64,000 nucleotides of DNA from Andalucia godoyi (lineage: Eukaryota > Discoba > Jakobea > Jakobida > Andaluciidae): positions 268,026-332,025 of the forward strand of contig VRVR01000011.1 of NCBI GenBank assembly GCA_009859145.1, in the 5' to 3' direction. Of this stretch, positions 49,393 through 60,095 are shown one piece after another; within the stretch, counting starts at the first letter, position 1; the number at the start of each line of letters is the position of its first letter. The notes beneath the pieces were generated by a model. The model searched no databases, was not told the DNA's origin, and saw only the letters and a program-made list of their open reading frames with translations. The translations under genes were made by a program, and so were the position numbers.

Positions 49393-50307
49393 TCAATTCT
49401 TGAACCACGGATGTTCCATCGCGGTCGCAGCAGAGATTCTAGCGTTTGGATCCCATTGCAGGAATCGCAAGAGCAAGTCTGCTCCAAGAGCGTCGTCGGC
49501 AAGTCTGGGACACAGCTCCGCGATCGACAGTCCATTGTTGTTGCTGTTGTGATGCAGGCCCCCGTGGGCCGCAGAATCAAGCGCTCGCATGAGCGAGTCC
49601 CAGTGCGGGAGTTCTCTCATGGTTTGCAAGACTCCGTTAGCAGCTGGAGGCAGCCCAACCCCGTGCACAATCTTTGCCATTTGGTCTGCTTCGTTTCTAC
49701 CTGGGAACAAGGGCTTGCCGGTGACCATTTCGGCGAAGATGCATCCAACTGACCACATATCCACCGGTGTTCCATAATGATGTGACCCAAGGAGCACGTC
49801 GGGTGCGCGATACCACAGAGTGACTACTTCATGCGTGTACTTGCGAACTGGAATTCCAAATGCTCGAGCCAGCCCGAAATCCGCAAGCTTCAAATCCAGT
49901 CCAGAGGAAATCAGCAAATTCTGAGGTTTTAGATCTCGATGCAGCACATTTCTTGCATGGCAGAACGCAGTTCCGCGCAGAAGCTGCAGCAAAAGAGACT
50001 TGATTGTAGCAATTGGCACAGGCTTGTGTGCATCCAAGTACTTCTTCAGATCCATATCAAGAAACTCAAACACCAAAGTAAGCTTTCGATCTGTGTGGAT
50101 CACATCCTGCAACCGAACAATGTTCGGATGTCGAAGCTCTTTCAGCAGCGAGATCTCTCGGATTGCTGTGGACGGGACTCCTTCGTCCTCCGAGTCAAGA
50201 CGGATCCGCTTCAACGCAGTCAACTCGTTCGTCTCGAGATTCCGCGCCTTGTACACAACTCCATACGTACCTTCTCCAATTTTTTCTAGTTTTTGATACT
50301 TTTGCAT
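49393..50307 (-). CDS. PSTAIRE cyclin-dependent kinase (CDK1/CDK5-like)
   Basis: ATG at 50305-50307 gives 304 residues and starts [20 protein letters not shown], nearly the canonical CDK5/CDK1 opening. The cyclin-binding helix is exactly [15 protein letters not shown] (catalytic loop), [20 protein letters not shown] (DFG and activation segment) and [14 protein letters not shown] are all intact. T14/Y15-equivalent residues in GEGTYG are present for inhibitory phosphorylation. The activation loop ends YTHEVVT, where the usual threonine is at the T of [12 protein letters not shown] and [17 protein letters not shown] are closer to CDK5 than CDK1, but that split is not reliable in protists. The insert near the C-lobe ([14 protein letters not shown]) is unusual. 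The gene has no intron. Confidence 0.95.
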   Translation of the reverse strand: MQKYQKLEKIGEGTYGVVYKARNLETNELTALKRIRLDSEDEGVPSTAIREISLLKELRHPNIVRLQDVIHTDRKLTLVFEFLDMDLKKYLDAHKPVPIATIKSLLLQLLRGTAFCHARNVLHRDLKPQNLLISSGLDLKLADFGLARAFGIPVRKYTHEVVTLWYRAPDVLLGSHHYGTPVDMWSVGCIFAEMVTGKPLFPGRNEADQMAKIVHGVGLPPAANGVLQTMRELPHWDSLMRALDSAAHGGLHHNSNNNGLSIAELCPRLADDALGADLLLRFLQWDPNARISAATAMEHPWFKN

Positions 50308-50852
50308 TCTGACGTTCCCTCTCCACCTCTCAAGAATTACAAAGACTCCACCAGAAAAACAAAACAAACAACCAAACAACAACGTAGAAATTAAGAAAAT
50401 AAAAAAAAACTATGTATAGTAAACCGAAACTTGTAACGTGCGTCTCACAAGTCTCCCTCAACAACAAACGCGTCAATGAAACGTGCTTCTTTTTGACTTG
50501 TTGATTTTAGTGGGTTTTTGTTTTGAATACTCGAAGATCGAAGGAAAAACGTGTGGGGATTATCTTGTCACTCAGAGAGCTTTTTTTGGAGTTCGGAGAT
50601 GTAGCATCACAGCATCAAGTCATGCAGCCCTCTTCTCTTTTTTCCGGAGAACCCGGAGACGTTATTCGACAAATGACCAAATGATTCACTCTCCTACGCA
50701 TTGGGCAGTGTTTTGCCCGAGTACGCAAATGCACAATCTTCATTTCCGTTCGTTTTTTACTGTTCTGATTTCGTGTTTAAAAGAGTCGGTTAGGTAATCA
50801 AGTCGAGTCGAGGTGGGGCGAGTTGAGGTAAGGGCAGGGTGTGAAACGAAGA
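50308..50852. other. Intergenic, divergent promoter region
   Basis: About 545 bp between the CDK (-) and IFT38 (+) genes, with A-rich (50395-50410) and T-rich parts. No gene is supported. Confidence 0.55.
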
Positions 50853-52142
50853 ATGTCGTATCGAGAGCTTCGGAATTTCACGGAATCACTTCGAACACTT
50901 GGGTATCCGCGACCGGTGTCGCTTGAGCAGCTCCGCGTTCCTAATTTTGTATTGATGGCAGACATGCTATCGTGGCTTTCACGCCGCTATGATCCCGCGA
51001 TCGATGTTCCATTTGATGTGTCCTCGGACGCTGGAAGCGAGGCAGCGCGAGTTGCGTTTGTGAAGAACATTTGCTCGCTTCTGCTATCGAAAGCTCGCAT
51101 AAAGATGAACCTGAAGAAGCTGTACTGCTCGGACGGACATGCGGTTCAAGAATTGCTGAAGCTGACGACGATTCTGACTGCCTCTGCCGCACAGTCATCG
51201 GTTGGAGGGCACGATGACGAGAAGGAGTTTGCATCCGGCCTCAACGAAGAAGATGTGTTCAGCCCGATTCCGGCTGCAAAGGTTACAGAGCTGCGCTCGA
51301 TCAACAGCGCATTGACCGGTCAAGGAGCCACGCTGTATGGATTGTTGGCGCAGGAGCCGGAATTGAGATCGGTACGGAACCGCGTGCTTGCCAAGCCGCT
51401 TGATTTGGAAGATGTGCAACACACCATCCAATCTCGGATACAAAAGGCGAAAGCCACAGTTTCGGCGCTCCAGAAGGAGTTTGCGACATATTCGTCTGAT
51501 GCTGAAAACTTGCAAATGAAGATTGAAAAGAAGAAGTCGGAGCTTGAGAGAACAGAAAAGAGATTAAAGTCTCTGGAGACTGTTCGACCGGCGTTTATGG
51601 ATGAGTTTGAAAGGCTCGAGCGCGAACTGGCAGACTTGTTCGTGGTGTACACTGCGAAACAGAGAAATCTCGCGTGGCTGCAGAGCTGCGTTGACACGTC
51701 GAAAAAGAGAGTTGCCGAAAAACAAGGTGCGGCAGATGCACAGTGGTCTGCGCTACGTGAGAAGATGAAGAGCGAAGAGAATGCAATTCTACGAGGGGAG
51801 AATGTAAGCGCAGAGTTGGGGATGGTCAAGGTGTCTGGGTCGCTTGATGCCGACGACGATGAAGACTCGGATGATGAATCTGATGACGACGACGACCTTG
51901 GCGACGGAGTGGCTGGGTTGAATAGCGGAGCACGCTTCATGGGTGGCGGCGGAGACAACGACGAGTCTTCAGACATTTCAGATTTGGATGATGATGGCGA
52001 TCTCATGGATGGCGATGATGATGATGACGATGATGGCGATGATGACGATGATGCTGTTCTCAATGACGGCGACGACGATGGTATTGAAGAAGACGATGGA
52101 GACGGTTCATCAGACATGGATGCCTCTGGAGACGATTTCTAA
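50853..52142 (+). CDS. IFT38: IFT38/CLUAP1 intraflagellar transport subunit
   Basis: ATG 50853 (MSYRELRNFTESLRTLGYPR) gives 429 residues. The in-frame codons upstream are not ATG. The N-terminal ~110 residues are the CH-like CLUAP1 domain: VSLEQLRVPNFVLMADMLSW, LSRRYDPAIDVPFDV and MNLKKLYCSDGHAVQELLKL. A long coiled coil follows (~190-320; ATVSALQKEFATYSSDAENL). A strongly acidic D/E-rich C-terminal tail comes last (~330-429). IFT38 belongs to the IFT-B peripheral complex, needed to build cilia and itself a contact for kinesin-2, which is encoded ~5 kb downstream. Domain order and length fit the family. Confidence 0.95.
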   Translation: MSYRELRNFTESLRTLGYPRPVSLEQLRVPNFVLMADMLSWLSRRYDPAIDVPFDVSSDAGSEAARVAFVKNICSLLLSKARIKMNLKKLYCSDGHAVQELLKLTTILTASAAQSSVGGHDDEKEFASGLNEEDVFSPIPAAKVTELRSINSALTGQGATLYGLLAQEPELRSVRNRVLAKPLDLEDVQHTIQSRIQKAKATVSALQKEFATYSSDAENLQMKIEKKKSELERTEKRLKSLETVRPAFMDEFERLERELADLFVVYTAKQRNLAWLQSCVDTSKKRVAEKQGAADAQWSALREKMKSEENAILRGENVSAELGMVKVSGSLDADDDEDSDDESDDDDDLGDGVAGLNSGARFMGGGGDNDESSDISDLDDDGDLMDGDDDDDDDGDDDDDAVLNDGDDDGIEEDDGDGSSDMDASGDDF

Positions 52143-52347
52143 TGATCTCTCCAAGTTAGTTTTCAATTACCGGTATTAACTTCATAAGTAAAACAAACCA
52201 AATTACAAAGAACTGTGGCCGAGTTTGCCTCGTTTTACCTCCGCCTTCTGTCTTTCCCTTCTTTTCAAAAATCACGATCTTACACATATTCAAAAGCACA
52301 CGCAAAGTCGAAAAAAAAGTGTCTAATGATGATAAATGCACAGATGC

Positions 52348-53925
52348 TCAGACTCCTGACATTCCGTAGCTTTTGGTCCAGGCTTCGAATCGAGACAGCA
52401 GTTCCCGCGACACAGTAGGCTTGATATTCTGCATTGCTGCTCGGAAATCGGCACAGCTGATGGGTCTTATGGCAAGCAGATCGATGGGCTTCGAAGGATC
52501 CAGCTCCCGAACGGCAATCATGGCCGCCTCCGCACACAAACTCGCAAGATCAGAACCAGAGAATCCAGCAGTACTACGGACAATCCATTCCAAATCTCGC
52601 TGCGTAAGATCATTGTCGTTCTTCTGGATCAGATGCGAAATCAATGCTGCGCGTGCCTTCTCTTCCGGAAGTGGGATGTAAATGCGCTTCGGAAATCTCC
52701 GCAGTGCAGCATCATCCAGATCGTAGGGTCGATTCGTAGCAGCAACGATCAAGACCTTGTCCTTTTCCGTCAATGCCGCTTGAGCACCGTCCATCTGCAC
52801 GAGAAACTCGTTCTTCATTCGTCTCGTCGCATCCGTTTCGCCTTCTGTTCGAGAAGACAGCAACGCATCCACTTCGTCAATAAAAAGCACACTTGGCTGG
52901 AACTTCTTCGCAAGCTCAAACATTTCTCGGACATTCTTCTCCGACTCGCCAACCCACTTTGAAAGCAGCGTCGATGACGTAACGGAGGCAAAGTTGAGAC
53001 CCGCTTCAGAAGCGAGAGCCTTTGCAAGCATGGTCTTTCCAGTACCGGGCTAGATACGCACAAGGAACGAATTCAGTTTCATACCAGTGAACAAAGTCAT
53101 TAGTCAAGGTCATGCAAAGTGGGAAAAGTTCCACTCGAAAACGAAGTGCTGAACAGAAGACAAGAAAAAGAGAGACACATTTCAGAAGGGGGGAACACAT
53201 ACGGGTCCATATAGAAGGATAGCACGTGGGGGTTTCCGCAATCCGGTAAACAAATCTGGTCGCTGCATCGGGAGGATTGCAGATTCATACAAAGATCTCT
53301 TTGCAACATCAAGGCCAGCAATATCGTCCCAAGTCACGCCAGCCTTTCCATTCTTCTCCGCATCACTCCTACCACCGGCATCGGCTGCTGACTTTGAATT
53401 CGAATTCGCTGCCGGCCTTTTTTGTGGTGACGAGCCCTGGCTACTTGATCGGGAAACCTCGTCTGCAAAGCTGGGTATGTCTGTCCTGCACTTCGAATCG
53501 GCTCTTTTGAATCGAGGCGGCGGCGAAGCAGCACGAGAAACCATCGACCCACCTCGATCTCCAGATCGCAGCCCGAGACACTGAGCACCGCCTCCCTTGT
53601 TGTCGTAGAGCAGGAGGCTGCGCTGCTGAGTAGTTTGCTGCAGCCTCTGAGGAACCTGTTCTGAGCGAATTTCATGATATCGCTTTTCCGCATTTGCCGC
53701 CTTCGTCTTCATTTCCACAACAAGCACCGAGTCCGAACTAGCTGCTCTCTTCAGACCTTCTCGGAACACTTCCGCAGACTTTTCATAGTGCTTCAATGCC
53801 TCGATCGATCTGCCAGACTCATCCAGCTTCACCGCATTACGGTAAAACGAATTGGCAATGTCATTGAACTCATACACGCCGCGATCCGCCTCACTGACGT
53901 CCGCGTTTGAGCTCCCGGAACGCAT
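52348..53925 (-). CDS. SPAST: Spastin-like microtubule-severing AAA ATPase (MIT + AAA)
   Basis: The exons are 53203-53925 and 52348-53049. The intron of 153 nt (GTATGT...tctag) is in phase 0 and falls inside Walker A, splitting GP|PGTGKT. The 474-residue protein starts [10 protein letters not shown]. An MIT-type helical domain (~20-95; [20 protein letters not shown]) is followed by a basic serine/proline-rich linker. The AAA domain begins at [18 protein letters not shown]. Further motifs are [18 protein letters not shown] (pore loop region), [13 protein letters not shown] (Walker B), [17 protein letters not shown] (sensor and arginine fingers) and a C-terminal VPS4/spastin-type end. [14 protein letters not shown] and the MIT-linker-AAA layout fit spastin better than VPS4 or katanin. 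No N-terminal membrane hairpin is seen, so this may be a soluble form. Confidence 0.9.
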
Positions 53926-54342
53926 AATCAACCTCCAAGTCTCCAAGTCTCCAAGTCTCCAAGTCTCTGTGCGAGCCACCAGCGTTTATGAATAAATAAA
54001 TCATCTTCTCGCAAAATCAACAACAGCAGAAGACACTCTGGTGGATTCGGGTTTTCGACTTTCGGGAATTCCCCAATATATGACTGCGAGTGCCGGACCT
54101 CTTCACCAGCAGCAGCACATCACATTCTCCACCTGCTGTAGCCAGTCGACCATTCAGGGCCATTTTACCCTCGGCCTCTGGTACTCCTGGGGGCCTCAGA
54201 GGACGGAAAGCCATAAGCACGGAATCTTTCTGCTACATTTTCTGCACGATTGCTCTCTCTTCACTTTTGCGTCTTACAGGGTACTTTTTTTTTGTTTGTG
54301 GTTCGTCGTGTTATTAGCGCGTGTGTGATTTGCGAGCGTAAC
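53926..54342. other. Intergenic, divergent promoter region with 8-bp repeats
   Basis: The region between spastin (-) and Rab21 (+). Four copies of ctccaagt lie at 53933-53968. Small open frames exist on both strands at 54017-54328 but nothing supports them. Confidence 0.5.
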
Positions 54343-55348
54343 ATGGAACAGTCCTACAAGGTTGTTTTGCTAGGTGAGGGCCGAGTAGGAAAGACTTCGC
54401 TGACTCTTCGATTTTGCCAGGATAAGTTTTCGGACTCGCAGGAGTCGACCATCCAAGCATCGTTCTTGAAGAAGACGGTGGTGATTGCGGATGATCGTGT
54501 GAATCTGGCGGTGTGGGACACTGCGGGCCAGGAGAGGTTCCATGCCCTTGGGCCCATTTACTACCGAGACTCCAATGGTGCTTTGCTAGTGTACGACACC
54601 ACGGACGTGGACTCGTTTACAAAAGTGCAGAATTGGGTTAAGGAATTGCGGTCGATTGTCGGGGAGGATATTGTGCTCTGTATTGCAGGAAACAAATGCG
54701 ACCTCGAGAAGCTTCGGCAAGTGAATACAAACGATGCAGAGACGTATGCCGCCTCCGTAGGTGCCCACCACTTCTTGACATCTGCAAAGACTGGAAAGGG
54801 CGTCGAAGACGCTTTCCTTGATCTAGCGAAACGTATGTGTGATGAAATTGAAACTTTTCGCACCTCTCTCCCGCGCGCGCGCGCGTGTGTGTGTGTGTGT
54901 GTTTAAGGAAAAAGAAATGCATTGTTGCAGGCGTGTGGAGAGTTGTTCTTATACTGAAAAGAGATGCTCACCTTTTGCATTTTTGCATTTTGCTGCTGCT
55001 GCTATTGTTGTTGTTGATTGTCGTGATGCTTTTTTTAAATTAGGTGTTCATGCTGCCCGTGCTTCCAAGCTATCTGCAAATGCACAGAGACGACGAACCA
55101 GAATGATCACAGATGACCGTATGCCGCTCTTCCCGCTCTCTCTTGCAGTACGTTCCTATTTTTTTGTTTTTTGCTTGAATTCCACTCTAACTCTCGCTGT
55201 TTTGTTTTGTTTTGTGCCGTTGCTGCTGCGGTTGCTGTTTCTTTCCTTTTCCCGATCAATAGCGGCTCCTCCTACTCGAGTGAATGCTGCGGCTCCGCCT
55301 CCGTCCGCAGACCAACCAAAGAAGAAGAGCAAATGCACTATTTTGTAG
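54343..55348 (+). CDS. RAB21: Rab21 GTPase, three exons, with CAAX ending
   Basis: The exons are 54343-54832, 55044-55118 and 55263-55348. Phases match and give 216 residues. Introns are 211 and 144 nt, starting GTATGT and GTATGC. All G motifs are intact: GEGRVGKTS (G1), the effector region STIQASFLKK, WDTAGQERFHALGPIYYRDS (G3), GNKCD (G4) and TSAK (G5). The VVLLGEGRVGKTSLTLRFC, TIQASFL and NWVKELR stretches are diagnostic of Rab21, which acts in early endosomes and integrin traffic in animals. Rab21 usually ends in a double-cysteine motif. Here the spliced C-terminus ends KKKSKCTIL, a single-cysteine CAAX box of the geranylgeranyl (CxxL) type. Intron 1 contains a (GC)n(GT)n tract. Confidence 0.93.
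54871..54901. repeat. (CG)n(TG)n tract in Rab21 intron 1
   Basis: Alternating CG then TG dinucleotides lie about 40 nt downstream of the intron's 5' splice site. Confidence 0.9.
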
Positions 55349-55886
55349 TGGGATTCAAGTGAATGCGAGAGCTGGTGAAATTTGTTCTTCCGGTTCCTTA
55401 TCTAGCCATTTCCTCTTTTTTCTTCCCGGAGCTTTTCGTACTATCAGAACTTTCAGAGCGCCAGAACTGTGGCTGTTTGCGTGTTTTTCCATGTTTTCGT
55501 GGGTGAGTGGGTGCTACTTTTTTAATTTTTAATGTTTTTAATTTGCATTGTAATTTGGAGTGTGCTGATCTCGATCCGAAACGTCAATACTGACAACTTC
55601 TTTTCTTCGTTATAATTTTTGCTTTTTATTCCCAATGTCTTTTAATTTTTCCCATATCGGTTTCTACTGTTTGGGTGTGTTTTATTTTGTTTTCATCGTC
55701 TTGTCAAAAATGCCTGAAATCCTAACGAAGGGGTTTCCCCCCGTCCGGTTAGATCTAAATTAAAGCACTCCTTCTCTTCCACGATTTCGTAGTCTTACTT
55801 GCTCTAATATTTCGTTGTTGATTTGGCTGCTGTCGTTGTCCACAGTTCGGAATTGTTGAGAAAGTGTATACGTCCAGGACATGTGT

Positions 55887-55921
<35 letters not shown>

Positions 55922-56003
55922 ACCCATCAGAAATTCAGAGGGCGCAAGATGTTCCGATGTCCAGCGTGTCCAGCGGGCTGCAGGTACCGGTAGGTACAAA
56001 AAT
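55349..56003. other. Intergenic between converging genes
   Basis: About 650 bp between the Rab21 and seipin 3' ends. T-rich DNA is followed by a (TG)n tract at 55882-55919. No gene is supported. It presumably holds both 3' untranslated regions. Confidence 0.6.
55882..55919. repeat. (TG)n microsatellite
   Basis: About 18 TG units lie downstream of the seipin stop codon. Confidence 0.95.
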
Positions 56004-57431
56004 TTACATCGAGGAAGGTCGCAGCGGGGAGTTGTGGCGGGAACCCGTGGAGGACGCTACAATGCGTTGACGGATGCCCGGTCTCGAAATATGTGATTCA
56101 CGCTCATCATCCGAGGCATCATCATCTTCTTCCGTTCCATCGTCGTCGTCATCGTCGTCATCGCCGTCGGTATGATCGTGATTGTTCGCTGCCGGGGCAT
56201 GCGCACTACTCGGTGTTGTAGCAGGTGCGGATCGAACTGCAGATCGCGACGATGCTCGAACGAAGGGATTGGATGGCACATTCGCCAATGGCGAGTCGGC
56301 GTCCACCGAAGAGGTGGATTCAGAATCTGGTACCGGTGTCGGACTGTCAAGACCTTGTTCAGGAACATCAAGCATGGATCCTCCGAAGACTGCGGATGCA
56401 GGCTCACGGTCCGACGTAGTCCTTCTTAAGACATACCGCAGATGTGCATCCGTAACAGCGTGGAACAGTGTGGCAATGACTTTGAACGACAACTTTGAGC
56501 CAATGAACAAAAAGAAGATGAACAGCTGAAACAAAAGAAGGCCAGACAAAATGACTGCAGACGAAGAATAGAAATGATGTTTGACCATCCACGCTAGCCC
56601 AGACATGTTGGCGTCGAATCGCAAATGACACGAATAGACCTCAAACCGCTTTTCTGAAATCTCTGCCTCGATTCTCCAAATGCTATCTTCATCGGCGCCC
56701 GCAACGAGATCTTCGAAAAGCACGACCTGCTGTGCCTCTGATTCCTTCCAAAACCCAATCACATAGAGCGGGAGAAACGTTGCAATCCGGATGTACCGGA
56801 GTGGCGTTGACTCGTATGTGATTCGAAGAGGTCGGTTTGAACCAAAGAGAAGTCGATTCTTGGCATCGTACATGCGAACAGTCATCATAATCATACCGAG
56901 TCCTCGATTTGCGTCGCTGACAGGAACATCCAGCTCCACAGATACTGCATACGACTGCCCGGGCGAAAGGACTGTATCACGCGAAGATGCAAAGGACACT
57001 TCTGCAACAGGCAGCGTTTTCCTAAAGTCAAAGTGCAATGGCCGATCGACGGTGACAATAGGGACAAATCGATAGTACCAAAACGCATATATGGAGACGG
57101 AGAGCACAGCAAACCCAACAAGTTGAAACAACCGCTTAATAGTACTCCACGCAATCGAGTTCAGCGTCTCAATCGACGACGACGACCACACTCTCGACGG
57201 GAGGTCATGAAATATCAAGCTTCGAAGTATGAAAATTGCCTAATCAATACAATGAATTAAAACCACACAATTGTTGTCAACGGACTCTCAAATTAAATCG
57301 TCAGTGCATTTTTTGCCGATTCTCTCATGATGACGGCCAGGCCCCTCCGTCGTTATCAGCGCGCGCGCGTGTGTGTGTGTGTGTGTGTGTGCGTGGAGGT
57401 GCGAGAAACATACTTCAGATAGATCCACCAT
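56004..57431 (-). CDS. BSCL2: Seipin, two exons
   Basis: Exon 2 (56004-57239) is open but has no ATG before its transmembrane segment. An 18-nt first exon (57414-57431) encoding MVDLSE joins in phase through a 174-nt intron (GTATGT...gattag), giving 417 residues. The first hydrophobic segment (LFQLVGFAVLSVSIYAFWYY) is followed by the lumenal domain (YAVSVELDVPVSDANRGLGM, TVRMYDAKNRLLFGSNRPL and FEDLVAG). A second transmembrane segment (SSAVILSGLLLFQLFIFFLF) and a long acidic, disordered C-terminus with DDDDDDDDGTEED follow. Seipin forms an ER ring that organises lipid-droplet birth. The domain order and two-pass topology match. The micro-exon start rests on splice phase and the presence of the only suitable ATG. 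Confidence 0.92.
57359..57391. repeat. (GC)n(GT)n tract in seipin intron
   Basis: GC then GT alternation on + (CA/CG on the coding strand) within the seipin intron, just after the micro-exon's splice site. Confidence 0.9.
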
Positions 57432-57806
57432 GTCGTTGAGGTTGTGAACGCCGAGTGTTTTCAGAAAAGAAGAAAGAACAGTACTACGAGAATCTCAAAA
57501 AGAAAAGAAAAGGAAAGAGAAAACCAATCTGGACATTTCGAGTTCTCCAACAACTGTAGATGCTTCAAGATTTCCTTATGCTCCCTTTCCCCCCACCGAA
57601 ACGCTTGCATCATCCCCTTGATGCCGGACTCTGCGACGCCGCTCGATCAAGCGGTTTATAACGAACTCTCTCTTCTATCGTTCCTGTTTTGGGAAATCAT
57701 TCACGACAGATGTGCTTTTTTATTTCAAAAATATTAAACCAAAAAGCCAATTTTTTCAACTTTTGTTGTTGTGGAAGTCGGGAAAGGCCATTGATAACAG
57801 TAGAGA
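57432..57806. other. Intergenic, divergent promoter region
   Basis: 375 bp between seipin (-) and kinesin-2 (+), A-rich near 57465-57525. No gene is supported. Confidence 0.6.
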
Positions 57807-60095
57807 ATGTCTGGGGAGACTGTGCGGGTGGTGGTTCGGTGCAGGCCGATGAGCGAAAAAGAGGTGCAGCGAGGATGCCAGCCGATTGTGAGCATGGATG
57901 CTCGGACGGGGGCAATCAATCTTCGGAACCCTGCGCGTCCGAATGAGCCTGACAAGACGTTTACGTTTGACTCTGTGTGGGATTGGAACAGCGCGCAACG
58001 AGCCGTTTATGAAGGTACGTCCGCCGCGATTGTTGCGTCTGTTTTGGATGGGTACAATGGAACGATCTTTGCGTACGGACAAACGGGCGCAGGTAAGTCA
58101 TTCACGATGGCTGGGAAAAAGGAGCCTGAAGAATTGAGAGGAATTATTCCAAATGCATTTGATTATATTTTCAAGGAGATTCAAAAGGAGGGTGACAAGC
58201 AGTTTCTAGTTCGTGCGTCGTATCTGGAAATCTACAATGAGGAGATTCGAGACTTGCTGGGGAAGGACCACACCAAACGATTGGAACTCAAAGAAAATGT
58301 CGATGCTGGTGTGTACGTGAAGGATCTAACTTCTTTTATCTGCAAGTCTGTGTCGGAAATTGAGCATGTGATGAAGGTGGGCGCACGGAATCGAGCTGTC
58401 GGTGAAACAAACATGAATGCAGAATCTTCGCGCTCGCACTCGATATTCACCATTGTTATTGAAACTTCGGAAAAGGGAGAGGATGGACAGCAGCACATTC
58501 GAGTTGGAAAGCTGAACATGGTGGATCTTGCTGGTTCAGAGCGAGCATCAAAGACCGGGGCGACGGGTGATCGGTTGGTGGAAGGTGCAAAGATCAACTT
58601 GTCGCTGTCTGCGCTGGGAAATGTCATTTCAACCCTGGTGGATGGAAAATCGACGCACATTCCGTACCGTGATTCCAAGCTGACCCGTTTGCTCCAAGAC
58701 TCTCTTGGAGGAAATACGAAGACGGTTATGGTTGCCAACATTGGACCTGCGGATTACAATTTTGATGAAACGCTATCGACGCTGCGATACGCAAATCGTG
58801 CGAAAAATATCAAGAACAAGCCAAAGATCAATGAAGATCCGAAAGATGCAATGCTCCGTGAGTTCCAGCAGGAAATTTTGCGACTAAAGTCGCTTCTTGA
58901 AGAAAAGGAGCGATCTCGAGGTGTCGGGGGTGGACCTCGCGTGGAACACATCCCAGCGGCGGAGGATGGTACTTCTGGTACCGGCCAACAGATGCTGAGC
59001 CAACAGCAGCATTCGCAGCAGCAACCGCAACCGATCACTGTCTCTGGTTTCTCCGAAGAACAATTGGAAGAACTTCGCAAGAAGAATGATGAAGATCGTT
59101 CAAAGATTTTGGAGGAGAAGAAGATGACGGAAGAGGAAAAGCTCCGAATTTCTGAAGAACTTGCGAGAAGAAATGATGAATTGGAGCGGGAGCGGCAAGA
59201 ACGGGAAGTGCTGGCTGCCAAGCTGAAGAGCATGGAGGAAATGGTTGTCCACTCGGGAGAGGAACTCATGGAAAAGGCCAAGTTTCAGGAGTCGGAGATC
59301 GAGCGACAGCGTCGCGAATTGGAGGAGCGGACGAAGCGTGAGGAGGATGCAAAGCGAGAGCTTGCGGAGAAAGAAGAGGCGTTGTTGCTTGCAGAGGAAA
59401 AGTATACTTCCCTGGAAGACGAAATCGACGGGAAAACCAAGAAATTGAAGAAGGCTATCAAGAAGTACCAACAGGCCAAGCAAGAGGTGTCCGATTTGCA
59501 ACACGAATTTCAGCAAGAACGGGAAGACATGCTGGACACCATCCGCGAGTATGAAAAGCAGTTGAAGCTGAAGATGTTGATTATTGACAGCTTCATTCCC
59601 CCAGAGGAAGTGGCGAAAGTTGAGCGGAGGGCTGAGTGGGATGAGGAACATTCTGAATGGATCGTTCGGAAGATTCAGCTTGCTGGAAACAATGTTCGCC
59701 GACCGGGTTCTGCGGTTGGGGCGAAGCGGCCCACCTCGGAATACGCCCGGATTGCAGCCCAAGTGGATGCGTCAAACCCGCGTTTCCGTGGCGAGAACAT
59801 TCTGAACGTTGAGCTCGAGATGCCGGATCGCACGACTGTCGATTACGAGGGTCCCGAATCGCAGAATCATCCACTGTACGACGGAATGGTGCAGTTGAAT
59901 GAGAACATGCCGAATGTGTACTTTTCGTACTCGCCAGAGAAAGATGCCAAGAAGGAGTCGAAGAAAGGGCGTCCGTCTTCTGCAGCAGCAAAGCGACCGG
60001 GTTCTGCAAAGCCTCCGAAGAAAGTCAAGAAGGACGATGCGACGGAGTATCCTGAAGCTCGAGGACTTGTTCAAAATCAGCAGCGGGTTCTGTAA
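57807..60095 (+). CDS. Kinesin-2 motor subunit (KIF3/FLA10-like)
   Basis: The intronless 762-residue protein starts directly with the motor domain (~1-345): VRVVVRCRPMSEKE, FAYGQTGAGKSFTM (P loop), NAESSRSHSIF (switch I), VDLAGSERASKTGATG (switch II) and SKLTRLLQDSLGGNTKT. The neck reads NKPKINEDPKDAMLREFQQE, typical of kinesin-2. A Q-rich insert (QQMLSQQQHSQQQPQP) precedes the coiled coil (~410-610). The tail keeps the kinesin-2 pattern SFIPPEE and RPTSEYAR...NPRFRGENIL seen in FLA10/KIF3. The product should be one chain of the heterotrimeric kinesin that drives anterograde intraflagellar transport. Which chain (KIF3A- or KIF3B-type) is not decided. The C-terminus is lysine/serine-rich. Confidence 0.96.
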   Translation: MSGETVRVVVRCRPMSEKEVQRGCQPIVSMDARTGAINLRNPARPNEPDKTFTFDSVWDWNSAQRAVYEGTSAAIVASVLDGYNGTIFAYGQTGAGKSFTMAGKKEPEELRGIIPNAFDYIFKEIQKEGDKQFLVRASYLEIYNEEIRDLLGKDHTKRLELKENVDAGVYVKDLTSFICKSVSEIEHVMKVGARNRAVGETNMNAESSRSHSIFTIVIETSEKGEDGQQHIRVGKLNMVDLAGSERASKTGATGDRLVEGAKINLSLSALGNVISTLVDGKSTHIPYRDSKLTRLLQDSLGGNTKTVMVANIGPADYNFDETLSTLRYANRAKNIKNKPKINEDPKDAMLREFQQEILRLKSLLEEKERSRGVGGGPRVEHIPAAEDGTSGTGQQMLSQQQHSQQQPQPITVSGFSEEQLEELRKKNDEDRSKILEEKKMTEEEKLRISEELARRNDELERERQEREVLAAKLKSMEEMVVHSGEELMEKAKFQESEIERQRRELEERTKREEDAKRELAEKEEALLLAEEKYTSLEDEIDGKTKKLKKAIKKYQQAKQEVSDLQHEFQQEREDMLDTIREYEKQLKLKMLIIDSFIPPEEVAKVERRAEWDEEHSEWIVRKIQLAGNNVRRPGSAVGAKRPTSEYARIAAQVDASNPRFRGENILNVELEMPDRTTVDYEGPESQNHPLYDGMVQLNENMPNVYFSYSPEKDAKKESKKGRPSSAAAKRPGSAKPPKKVKKDDATEYPEARGLVQNQQRVL

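Noticed and set aside
54017-54328. Short frames on both strands upstream of Rab21
   Set aside because: They overlap one another and the likely 5' region of Rab21, and none shows a domain.
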